The notes below the pieces were generated by a model. It was not told where the DNA came from. It did no database searches and saw only the letters and a list, made by a program, of their open reading frames with translations. From Begonia masoniana (lineage: Eukaryota > Streptophyta > Magnoliopsida > Cucurbitales > Begoniaceae), in the NCBI GenBank assembly GCA_022432975.1, contig CM039505.1, positions 25,675,825 through 25,739,824 of the forward strand: 64,000 nt of DNA, written 5' to 3'. Position 1 is the stretch's first letter; each line of letters opens with the position of its first letter. Positions 48,915 through 64,000 of this stretch are shown here, piece by piece. Both the position numbers and the translations under genes were made by a program.

Positions 48915-51900
48915 ATAGTAAAGACGCAGTCGTCCACGATGAATAGTAAAGACGCAGTCGTCCACGATGAATAGTAAAGACGCAGTCGTCCACGATGAAT
49001 AGTAAAGACGCAGTCGTCCACGATGAATAGTAAAGACGCAGTCGTCCACGATGAATAGTAAAGACGCAGTCGTCCACGATGAATAGTAAAGACGCAGTCG
49101 TCCACGATGAATAGTAAAGACGCAGTCGTCCACGATGAATAGTAAAGACGCAGTCGTCCACGATGAATAGTAAAGACGCAGTCGTCCACGATGAATAGTA
49201 AAGACGCAGTCGTCCACGATGAATAGTAAAGACGCAGTCGTCCACGATGAATAGTAAAGACGCAGTCGTCCACGATGAATAGTAAAGACGCAGTCGTCCA
49301 CGATGAATAGTAAAGACGCAGTCGTCCACGATGAATAGTAAAGACGCAGTCGTCCACGATGAATAGTAAAGACGCAGTCGTCCACGATGAATAGTAAAGA
49401 CGCAGTCGTCCACGATGAATAGTAAAGACGCAGTCGTCCACGATGAATAGTAAAGACGCAGTCGTCCACGATGAATAGTAAAGACGCAGTCGTCCACGAT
49501 GAATAGTAAAGACGCAGTCGTCCACGATGAATAGTAAAGACGCAGTCGTCCACGATGAATAGTAAAGACGCAGTCGTCCACGATGAATAGTAAAGACGCA
49601 GTCGTCCACGATGAATAGTAAAGACGCAGTCGTCCACGATGAATAGTAAAGACGCAGTCGTCCACGATGAATAGTAAAGACGCAGTCGTCCACGATGAAT
49701 AGTAAAGACGCAGTCGTCCACGATGAATAGTAAAGACGCAGTCGTCCACGATGAATAGTAAAGACGCAGTCGTCCACGATGAATAGTAAAGACGCAGTCG
49801 TCCACGATGAATAGTAAAGACGCAGTCGTCCACGATGAATAGTAAAGACGCAGTCGTCCACGATGAATAGTAAAGACGCAGTCGTCCACGATGAATAGTA
49901 AAGACGCAGTCGTCCACGATGAATAGTAAAGACGCAGTCGTCCACGATGAATAGTAAAGACGCAGTCGTCCACGATGAATAGTAAAGACGCAGTCGTCCA
50001 CGATGAATAGTAAAGACGCAGTCGTCCACGATGAATAGTAAAGACGCAGTCGTCCACGATGAATAGTAAAGACGCAGTCGTCCACGATGAATAGTAAAGA
50101 CGCAGTCGTCCACGATGAATAGTAAAGACGCAGTCGTCCACGATGAATAGTAAAGACGCAGTCGTCCACGATGAATAGTAAAGACGCAGTCGTCCACGAT
50201 GAATAGTAAAGACGCAGTCGTCCACGATGAATAGTAAAGACGCAGTCGTCCACGATGAATAGTAAAGACGCAGTCGTCCACGATGAATAGTAAAGACGCA
50301 GTCGTCCACGATGAATAGTAAAGACGCAGTCGTCCACGATGAATAGTAAAGACGCAGTCGTCCACGATGAATAGTAAAGACGCAGTCGTCCACGATGAAT
50401 AGTAAAGACGCAGTCGTCCACGATGAATAGTAAAGACGCAGTCGTCCACGATGAATAGTAAAGACGCAGTCGTCCACGATGAATAGTAAAGACGCAGTCG
50501 TCCACGATGAATAGTAAAGACGCAGTCGTCCACGATGAATAGTAAAGACGCAGTCGTCCACGATGAATAGTAAAGACGCAGTCGTCCACGATGAATAGTA
50601 AAGACGCAGTCGTCCACGATGAATAGTAAAGACGCAGTCGTCCACGATGAATAGTAAAGACGCAGTCGTCCACGATGAATAGTAAAGACGCAGTCGTCCA
50701 CGATGAATAGTAAAGACGCAGTCGTCCACGATGAATAGTAAAGACGCAGTCGTCCACGATGAATAGTAAAGACGCAGTCGTCCACGATGAATAGTAAAGA
50801 CGCAGTCGTCCACGATGAATAGTAAAGACGCAGTCGTCCACGATGAATAGTAAAGACGCAGTCGTCCACGATGAATAGTAAAGACGCAGTCGTCCACGAT
50901 GAATAGTAAAGACGCAGTCGTCCACGATGAATAGTAAAGACGCAGTCGTCCACGATGAATAGTAAAGACGCAGTCGTCCACGATGAATAGTAAAGACGCA
51001 GTCGTCCACGATGAATAGTAAAGACGCAGTCGTCCACGATGAATAGTAAAGACGCAGTCGTCCACGATGAATAGTAAAGACGCAGTCGTCCACGATGAAT
51101 AGTAAAGACGCAGTCGTCCACGATGAATAGTAAAGACGCAGTCGTCCACGATGAATAGTAAAGACGCAGTCGTCCACGATGAATAGTAAAGACGCAGTCG
51201 TCCACGATGAATAGTAAAGACGCAGTCGTCCACGATGAATAGTAAAGACGCAGTCGTCCACGATGAATAGTAAAGACGCAGTCGTCCACGATGAATAGTA
51301 AAGACGCAGTCGTCCACGATGAATAGTAAAGACGCAGTCGTCCACGATGAATAGTAAAGACGCAGTCGTCCACGATGAATAGTAAAGACGCAGTCGTCCA
51401 CGATGAATAGTAAAGACGCAGTCGTCCACGATGAATAGTAAAGACGCAGTCGTCCACGATGAATAGTAAAGACGCAGTCGTCCACGATGAATAGTAAAGA
51501 CGCAGTCGTCCACGATGAATAGTAAAGACGCAGTCGTCCACGATGAATAGTAAAGACGCAGTCGTCCACGATGAATAGTAAAGACGCAGTCGTCCACGAT
51601 GAATAGTAAAGACGCAGTCGTCCACGATGAATAGTAAAGACGCAGTCGTCCACGATGAATAGTAAAGACGCAGTCGTCCACGATGAATAGTAAAGACGCA
51701 GTCGTCCACGATGAATAGTAAAGACGCAGTCGTCCACGATGAATAGTAAAGACGCAGTCGTCCACGATGAATAGTAAAGACGCAGTCGTCCACGATGAAT
51801 AGTAAAGACGCAGTCGTCCACGATGAATAGTAAAGACGCAGTCGTCCACGATGAATAGTAAAGACGCAGTCGTCCACGATGAATAGTAAAGACGCAGTCG

Positions 51901-52104
51901 TCCACGATGAATAGTAAAGACGCAGTCGTCCACGATGAATAGTAAAGACGCAGTCGTCCACGATGAATAGTAAAGACGCAGTCGTCCACGATGAATAGTA
52001 AAGACGCAGTCGTCCACGATGAATAGTAAAGACGCAGTCGTCCACGATGAATAGTAAAGACGCAATCGTCCCTGATGAATAGTAAAGACGCAGTCGTCCA
52101 CGAT
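48913..52104 (+). repeat. 28-bp tandem array, 114 copies
   Basis: Unit: GAATAGTAAAGACGCAGTCG followed by TCCACGAT. The stretch 48913-52104 is exactly 114 x 28 bp. Copies are identical by eye except for one variant near 52060 (CAATCGTCCCTGAT). On the minus strand no frame has a stop, so three very long frames appear; they are artefacts of the repeat. The array is the expanded minisatellite of the copia LTR, here in its 3' LTR. Confidence 0.97.
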
Positions 52105-52802
52105 GAATAAGTAAAGACGCAGTCGTCCACGCTAACAGCAGCGCAGTCGTCCATACTTACTCGTCCAAAGGCTTAGCGCTAGAGACTTTAAAGACAGCGA
52201 GCGATAGCGACTCCTGAATTTCAAACAGCTATTTTTCTGAGTACGGAAAGCTCTCCAACGGTCATATTTTTGAAGAAGACTCAGATTGCAGACGAGAGTA
52301 TAAAACGAAGAACTATAGCTCGAGGAAAGAACTTTTGCTAAAATCATCTCTGAATCTTCACGAGCAAATACTTAGCAATACTCTGTATTTCTACTACATC
52401 TCTCTACTCTGTTAACTTGAGATTTAACTTTTGAAAGAGTGTAGCGTGTGCTAAAAATCATATCCTTACTGTGAAAAGTGTAAAGGCAGTGGATTGTCGC
52501 CCGTGAAGAACAATCCAGATTTGTAAAAGGGTGTATATCGTCGCCCGTGAAGTGCGATCTATTTTTCTCTGAGGAGAAAGAAAGAATCTTCAATGGGGAG
52601 CCTTGGAGTGTGGACGTAGGAAAGTTTGGCCGAACCACGTTAAAAACTACGGTGTCATTTTTCTCTCTATCTCTTACTTTGTTTGTGCCTGTGTGTTTGT
52701 TGTCAATTTAGTAATTGCATATAAGAGAGAAAGCGATTAGATTAAGTTGATAAAATTTAATAAGTCTAATTCACCCCCCTCTTAGACAATAACGATCCTA
52801 CA
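52105..52802 (+). repeat. 3' LTR end of the copia element
   Basis: Matches 41263-41962 of the 5' LTR with scattered substitutions and ends CGATCCTACA. The LTR portion 5' of the array is missing. Confidence 0.88.
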
Positions 52803-53371
52803 GTAGGTTATACTTTAAACTAAATGTGTTCTGTGTGTTCTGTTTCATGTTTGTTTTCATTCTTTGCCTATCTCTGTTATGTTCAAGCACCGTATCTGTT
52901 CATGCATACACGTTTTCTGGAAAACCATGCAAATATTTTTCAGCACCAGATTTGAAGTTATGAAAGTTAAAAATGTGAATGTAATGTATGGTTAATTGTG
53001 GACGAGGACTGACATCCTGTTATGTACTCCTGTTATGTCATGTTGTGGCATGTACTCTTGTTGCGCCAGCTCTTCCTCCCACTTATACCTTCCTGTCCAG
53101 TGAAACGTAATGTAATATTCATGTATTTGAAAAAATGTTCATGCACAGCATATGCATCACTGCATTGTTTGTTCTTACTGAGCTCTAGGCTCATAGTTGA
53201 ACTCCATGTTGTAGGTACAGAACCTATGGATGAGAATTTTGTGCCTCAGTCCGACGAATAGGTGGTTGGTGGCACGAGCTTTCGGGGGTGGTTGCGGCAG
53301 CCAGACATATTTCTGACCCGAGAGAGTGAAGTTTTTTTAAAGTAAAGTTCATATCTGTAAACTCTGTTGGG
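52803..53371 (+). mobile_element. 3' LTR of gypsy element 2, middle part
   Basis: Resumes the host LTR at GTAGGTTATACTTTAAAC and runs to CTGTTGGGAT, where it switches abruptly to the 27-bp array. The roughly 280 bp or more present at 27065-27341 in the 5' LTR are missing at this junction. Confidence 0.85.
53214..53261 (+). other. acidic 15-codon frame in LTR (copy 8)
   Basis: GTEPMDENFVPQSDE and then TAG. One residue (D to N) differs from the 5' LTR copy at 26903. In this LTR the donor-like site (40734) is now 12 kb away because of the copia insertion. Confidence 0.45.
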
Positions 53372-55773
53372 ATCCACTCTATGTCATCCGCCCCTGTCAT
53401 CCACTCTATGTCATCCGCCCCTGTCATCCACTCTATGTCATCCGCCCCTGTCATCCACTCTATGTCATCCGCCCCTGTCATCCACTCTATGTCATCCGCC
53501 CCTGTCATCCACTCTATGTCATCCGCCCCTGTCATCCACTCTATGTCATCCGCCCCTGTCATCCACTCTATGTCATCCGCCCCTGTCATCCACTCTATGT
53601 CATCCGCCCCTGTCATCCACTCTATGTCATCCGCCCCTGTCATCCACTCTATGTCATCCGCCCCTGTCATCCACTCTATGTCATCCGCCCCTGTCATCCA
53701 CTCTATGTCATCCGCCCCTGTCATCCACTCTATGTCATCCGCCCCTGTCATCCACTCTATGTCATCCGCCCCTGTCATCCACTCTATGTCATCCGCCCCT
53801 GTCATCCACTCTATGTCATCCGCCCCTGTCATCCACTCTATGTCATCCGCCCCTGTCATCCACTCTATGTCATCCGCCCCTGTCATCCACTCTATGTCAT
53901 CCGCCCCTGTCATCCACTCTATGTCATCCGCCCCTGTCATCCACTCTATGTCATCCGCCCCTGTCATCCACTCTATGTCATCCGCCCCTGTCATCCACTC
54001 TATGTCATCCGCCCCTGTCATCCACTCTATGTCATCCGCCCCTGTCATCCACTCTATGTCATCCGCCCCTGTCATCCACTCTATGTCATCCGCCCCTGTC
54101 ATCCACTCTATGTCATCCGCCCCTGTCATCCACTCTATGTCATCCGCCCCTGTCATCCACTCTATGTCATCCGCCCCTGTCATCCACTCTATGTCATCCG
54201 CCCCTGTCATCCACTCTATGTCATCCGCCCCTGTCATCCACTCTATGTCATCCGCCCCTGTCATCCACTCTATGTCATCCGCCCCTGTCATCCACTCTAT
54301 GTCATCCGCCCCTGTCATCCACTCTATGTCATCCGCCCCTGTCATCCACTCTATGTCATCCGCCCCTGTCATCCACTCTATGTCATCCGCCCCTGTCATC
54401 CACTCTATGTCATCCGCCCCTGTCATCCACTCTATGTCATCCGCCCCTGTCATCCACTCTATGTCATCCGCCCCTGTCATCCACTCTATGTCATCCGCCC
54501 CTGTCATCCACTCTATGTCATCCGCCCCTGTCATCCACTCTATGTCATCCGCCCCTGTCATCCACTCTATGTCATCCGCCCCTGTCATCCACTCTATGTC
54601 ATCCGCCCCTGTCATCCACTCTATGTCATCCGCCCCTGTCATCCACTCTATGTCATCCGCCCCTGTCATCCACTCTATGTCATCCGCCCCTGTCATCCAC
54701 TCTATGTCATCCGCCCCTGTCATCCACTCTATGTCATCCGCCCCTGTCATCCACTCTATGTCATCCGCCCCTGTCATCCACTCTATGTCATCCGCCCCTG
54801 TCATCCACTCTATGTCATCCGCCCCTGTCATCCACTCTATGTCATCCGCCCCTGTCATCCACTCTATGTCATCCGCCCCTGTCATCCACTCTATGTCATC
54901 CGCCCCTGTCATCCACTCTATGTCATCCGCCCCTGTCATCCACTCTATGTCATCCGCCCCTGTCATCCACTCTATGTCATCCGCCCCTGTCATCCACTCT
55001 ATGTCATCCGCCCCTGTCATCCACTCTATGTCATCCGCCCCTGTCATCCACTCTATGTCATCCGCCCCTGTCATCCACTCTATGTCATCCGCCCCTGTCA
55101 TCCACTCTATGTCATCCGCCCCTGTCATCCACTCTATGTCATCCGCCCCTGTCATCCACTCTATGTCATCCGCCCCTGTCATCCACTCTATGTCATCCGC
55201 CCCTGTCATCCACTCTATGTCATCCGCCCCTGTCATCCACTCTATGTCATCCGCCCCTGTCATCCACTCTATGTCATCCGCCCCTGTCATCCACTCTATG
55301 TCATCCGCCCCTGTCATCCACTCTATGTCATCCGCCCCTGTCATCCACTCTATGTCATCCGCCCCTGTCATCCACTCTATGTCATCCGCCCCTGTCATCC
55401 ACTCTATGTCATCCGCCCCTGTCATCCACTCTATGTCATCCGCCCCTGTCATCCACTCTATGTCATCCGCCCCTGTCATCCACTCTATGTCATCCGCCCC
55501 TGTCATCCACTCTATGTCATCCGCCCCTGTCATCCACTCTATGTCATCCGCCCCTGTCATCCACTCTATGTCATCCGCCCCTGTCATCCACTCTATGTCA
55601 TCCGCCCCTGTCATCCACTCTATGTCATCCGCCCCTGTCATCCACTCTATGTCATCCGCCCCTGTCATCCACTCTATGTCATCCGCCCCTGTCATCCACT
55701 CTATGTCATCCACTCCTGTCATCCACTCTATGTTATCTGCCCCTGTCATCCGCCCCTGTCATCCACTCCTGTC
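53372..55773 (+). repeat. 27-bp tandem array, about 87 copies
   Basis: Same unit as the array at 33983-35490 (CATCCACTCTATGT + CATCCGCCCCTGT), but almost perfectly regular, with no runs of the 13-bp half unit until the last 70 bp. Both strands give long open frames (HSMSSAPVI or its other-frame and antisense versions) that are not genes. Confidence 0.96.
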
Positions 55774-55950
55774 TTCCATTCTACGTCTTCCATTTTATGT
55801 CTTCCATTTTATGCCTTCAACTTTACGTCTTATCATTTTAAATGTTCAAGAGTTTAAAAGTTGGGAAAAATTTTACGTCCAAAAATGTGTAAGTCAAACT
55901 CAAAGTTCAGTCGAGTCCCGTGACAGTCCCGACGGGTCGGGGTTGTCACA
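55774..55950 (+). mobile_element. end of gypsy element 2 3' LTR
   Basis: Nearly identical to 35491-35673 and ends GGGTCGGGGTTGTCACA. The flank ATAAT would be the right target copy; the left one is lost. Confidence 0.85.
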
Positions 55951-56754
55951 ATAATGGTAAGAGTAATCTACTGTTTTCATTATTTGTAATATATAATAAT
56001 TATATAAAAAAATATTGTGTTTACTTTGTTATTATACTATATTAAAATACTTACTAACGTATCAAATAATGATTTGTTTAATTAATGTAATAAATTATTA
56101 TTTATAATTTATTACATTGACTATATATAAATTATACTAATTATTATTTGATTAGTCGATAAATTTATAAGAATAGAATAATATAATAAAAGCAATACAT
56201 GCAATGTTACTCCAATTTTGTGCGAATGACAAAATGCACCCTTATTCTGCACTAAATACGTGATGGTATCCCTAGCGTCAATTTTCTTTCGAATCTGTGC
56301 TTATTCCCTCCTCTATTCGCTGCTCCGCTAAACCTCTGCAATTGGAGCTCACGTTGTCGCTCTTCATCAATCGGTTCGCTGTTCTCCTCTTCTTTTCATC
56401 TATTCACTTTCTTAACCCTGTTATTTCATGTTGCTTGGTTTTCTTCTCCTACGGCATTATTCTCTCTGTTTGATTCATGATGTTCCCTCATTTTCATTGC
56501 CAGAGTATGTTCTTTTGTTAATTCAGCGTTTTCTTTTGCAATATGTGCTCTTTCCTAAAAGTGAATAAAAGGGTAATTCGATTTTTTATGGATTTAGTCA
56601 CTTCTGGTTTTTGTGCTCAGTAGCCGACTTAGATATTAAGGGTTTTCATCAATTTCACCAGATTTTTTTTTGGTTTTTGTATTATTTGTAACTTCAATTT
56701 CACTATTATTTGCTTTGTAGCATTCAAGGAGGACATTGACCTGGAGCAGCCAAA
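55951..56754 (+). promoter_or_regulatory. upstream and 5' UTR region of eIF2 gamma
   Basis: 55951-56220 is very AT-rich. From about 56230 composition becomes leader-like, with CT-rich sequence. A possible first non-coding exon ends near 56371 (CATCAATCG/GTTCGC), and a 5' UTR intron would close at the TTTGTAG acceptor at 56720, 34 bp before the start codon. The 3' LTR of gypsy element 2 ends only about 280 bp upstream of this leader. No clear TATA box. Confidence 0.45.
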
Positions 56755-61720
<4,966 letters not shown>

Positions 61721-62560
61721 GATAGTTTTTCTGGACTTACATACAAAGAAGCAGCAGGAGAGAACTAAAAAAGAGAGAATTCTGAAATGTGGGAAGGAAG
61801 ACAGTTGTTGGGTACCATTTTTGTTAGGTGGAGAAGAAAACATTGTTGGAATACTTCTTGATTCATTGTTTGAAATATTGTTGATTATGTTTTTCTTTTT
61901 CTGTTTCATGATTTATAAGAAATGTATTTGAATTTCTTAAGTAAACAACTCTAATCAAAATCATTGCTCGTGGACTGAATCTGATGTTCACTGAATTTTT
62001 TCGGCTTGGATTGATGTTATTCATATTAAATTTGGTCAAGTTGCCGGATATTGTCCTTAAAAGTCTAAGAATTTGTGACAACGGAGTGTTATGTTATTTT
62101 GTTGCAACTAGTGTATCAAAATAAGATAATGTTAGATTTATTTTTTAATTTTATAATCTTATGTACTTTTTGACTTAGCATTAAAGTGAAATTTATTAAT
62201 TAGTATAATAATTAAGATTAATTATAATAGTTGAATAAAATATTATATATACCAATTAATGAGTGCAACACCAAATAATATGATTAGAGTGTAAAATTCT
62301 AGAGTAAATCTAGCCTTACTAGTCAAAATAAAAACAAGAAAGACATCCTTGAGTGTTCATAACAATGTAGAACTAATAAAATGCGACACATTAGAATTAA
62401 CATGACACTTAATGATGATGATTAGGTGTTATTAAGATGGCACTTGATGAGAGTTAATAGTTTAGTACAAAGCAACTCAGATGGAGTGTCCAAATTCCAC
62501 AAGTCTAAACGCTCACGCTTAGAAGAAACACCAACAACAAGTGGGTGAGTGGGGGAAAAC
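61721..62560 (+). other. 3' UTR of eIF2 gamma and intergenic DNA
   Basis: T-rich sequence with TTTATAAGAAATG near 61912 could hold the poly(A) site, but no canonical AATAAA stands out. From about 62100 it is AT-rich with no gene. It ends at the LTR start. Confidence 0.5.
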
Positions 62561-64000
62561 TGTAACACCCGGCATTTTGCCATGTAATAGTTTTCCCGGA
62601 TCATTTAATCGGGATTAATATTATATTAATACAAAGGAGTGTTTTGGTGGAACTGTTGGAATAATTGTGGAGAACTAAACTAATGTGTAACTAAACAAAA
62701 CATTAAGTTTAAAATGCATGGAAGGGCAATTTGGAGAGAAATTAAGGTTGAAGGGAGTGAGCCAATGGTTGAATGACATCTGGCGACTTGATGAAGAAGC
62801 TAAGTCTTCCTCCTACGTGAAACCCTCACTTCTCATCTGTTTCTTCCTACTGCTCTTTGTTTTCTCTTCCTGGCGATTTTGACAAAGCACCAACACTTTG
62901 TTTCATCGTTTTTCTTCTGTTTCCTTCAACCAAGGTAATCATCTACGGAAGTTATTGATTTTGGACAAGTTTAATGCGAGTTTTCACTGGGGTTTAGGGT
63001 TATTAATTCCGTGAAAACTTACTGTTTTGGATGAAAATACGTTAGTGTGTTTTCCTAAAGAGTTGAAATGAGCTTGCTGCATATTTTACAAGTTATTTGT
63101 TAGCATTTGCAGCTTGTTTAATTTCTCTACATTTCAGCAACAGATCCGAGCATTCTAGGGACATTCGAGCATTCTACACTGCAGCAAACAGGTAAGTTCA
63201 TAACCGTAGGTTGGCCCTTAAGGCCCTACATCACGGAGGTACTAGGTTTCCTGTTCTGTCGGGTTGTTTTGGGTAGAAAGGTTATAGTCTATGTTCTGAA
63301 ATGTCTGGCTTCGATTTATTTTCTGTTGTCTTATTTCTGCTGTCTGCCTGTTTAAGTTCAAGCACCGTTCATGCATACACGTTTTCTCTGAAAGACATGC
63401 AAATGTTTTCTGTACACTGTTTGAAACTAAACAAGATAAAATCCGACTGAAATGTACCAGGTTAAGTGCGAGACGGGGACTGGCCCCAGAACTGTTTACT
63501 GTTTACCGTTTACTATACTGTATCCCTGATTGTGCCTGATAGTGCACCCTCCCCCTCCCCCACTGTTTGTCAGTTCCCCTATAAGCTCCACTTAATTCTA
63601 CTACCCCTGTAACTTAATGCTCTGTACTGTCACCGTATTTCTGAAAAACTGCATGCATAGCATTTTGCATCACTGCATTCTGATTATGTCCTTACTGAGT
63701 TTTAGACTCATAGGTGAACTCTCTGATGTAGGTACTGAACGCGAAAATGAGGACTTTGTGCCTCAGCCTGATGATTAGTTGCTGGTGGATCGAGCTCATG
63801 GGGGTTTGGTTGCTGCAGCTAGACATGATTTCTGTTAAGAGGTTTCTGTAAAGTTTTTCTGAAATCCCGATTTTTGTGTTAAAAACTCTGTAGAAAACTC
63901 ATCTTTTGGTAAATTCTGTAATTATATGTTAAGTCCTGTACTATCCCTCAGATTTTGAAACAATGTACAAGTTCTGATGTTTCAGTTTTAGAAACCACTG
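62561..64000 (+). mobile_element. gypsy LTR, runs off the window
   Basis: Starts TGTAACACCCGGCATTTTGC and is colinear with the solo LTR at 7324. It has donor-like ACAGGTAAGT at 63189, GGCCCTTAAGGCCCTACATC near 63213, acceptor-like GATGTAGGT at 63726 and the acidic frame at 63731. Target copy GAAAAC or shorter lies before it. Whether it is a solo LTR or a complete element cannot be seen. Confidence 0.88.
63731..63778 (+). other. acidic 15-codon frame in LTR (copy 9)
   Basis: GTERENEDFVPQPDD and then TAG. Splicing to the donor at 63192 would place QQT before it. Confidence 0.45.

Larger units (their letters stand above)
40815..52802 (+). mobile_element. Sirevirus-like copia element
   Basis: Bounded by ATAGG (40810-40814) and GTAGG (52803-52807), a 5-bp duplication with one mismatch. 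The host LTR sequence continues across it as in the 5' LTR. It has a 5' LTR, an initiator-tRNA-Met primer site, a one-frame gag-pol of 1556 codons, an extra gene region after pol and a 3' LTR of which only the part from a 28-bp array onward is present. Two gag knuckles with a coiled-coil-like region between them and a long post-pol frame are Sirevirus (SIRE/Maximus) traits. The 12-kb size is largely due to the array. Confidence 0.88.

Noticed and set aside
48698..52154. Minus-strand open frames of more than 1000 codons
   Set aside because: They exist only because the 28-bp unit lacks stops on that strand; the protein is the same 28 residues repeated.
40815..52807. Doubt that the copia target duplication is real because ATAGG and GTAGG differ
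   Set aside because: The 5' LTR of the host has GTAGG at this place, so one later G-to-A change in the left copy explains it.
33983..55773. CRISPR-like regular repeats
   Set aside because: No unique spacers and no cas genes; these are head-to-tail minisatellites in a plant genome.
53224..55954. Open frames of more than 800 codons on both strands
   Set aside because: Same 27-bp array artefact in the 3' LTR.

Overview
This is a plant nuclear window, most likely a eudicot. It is AT-rich, its one intact gene has spliceosomal introns and a plant-type protein, and most of it is nested LTR retrotransposons of plant lineages (Tekay-like chromoviruses, an Athila/Tat derivative and a Sirevirus-like copia). 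I cannot fix the species from sequence alone. The sequence is a draft: it has a 100-N gap at 22398-22497, an 861-bp T run with duplicated flanks, and tandem arrays that end in truncated junctions.

Layout. 1-3833 is AT-rich sequence with one dead fragment of an Aurora kinase gene (2672-2918). 3834-10078 is a terminal-inverted-repeat element bounded by a GATAA duplication. It is built from repeated tRNA-like modules and split by two solo LTRs in opposite orientation (4378-7081 minus, TSD CCCTT; 7324-9753 plus, TSD TTGGA). 10084-13252 holds old copia-gag and gypsy-pol remains. 13253-22397 is a gypsy element whose 5' LTR carries a nested solo LTR (14196-16327, TSD TCCTC) and whose pol is split by another (19364-21728, TSD CTAAA). 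After the gap come a minus-strand LTR (22498-24955) and the 3' half of a related plus-strand LTR (24956-26133).

26134-55950 is one large, damaged chromovirus. Its 5' LTR contains an Athila/Tat-derived element without pol (27342-33982). Its gag-pol is 35831-40234. Its 3' LTR contains a Sirevirus-like copia (40815-52802) that has an extra gene after pol. 27-bp and 28-bp tandem arrays of roughly 1.5-3.2 kb sit in these LTRs.

55951-62560 holds the only apparently functional gene, translation initiation factor eIF2 gamma, with eight coding exons giving 464 residues. Another LTR starts at 62561 and leaves the window.

The observation I find most worth following is shared by the gypsy-type LTRs, which otherwise differ strongly in sequence. 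Nine of the ten LTR copies that cover this region carry, at the same relative place, a 15-codon acidic reading frame. It begins at a 3'-splice-like TGTAGGT and ends at a stop that is TAG, TGA or TAA depending on the family. Wherever the upstream part is present it is preceded, usually 500-700 bp earlier, by a strong 5'-splice-like (A)GGTAAGT. This suggests a spliced, translated acidic peptide tail encoded inside the LTR.
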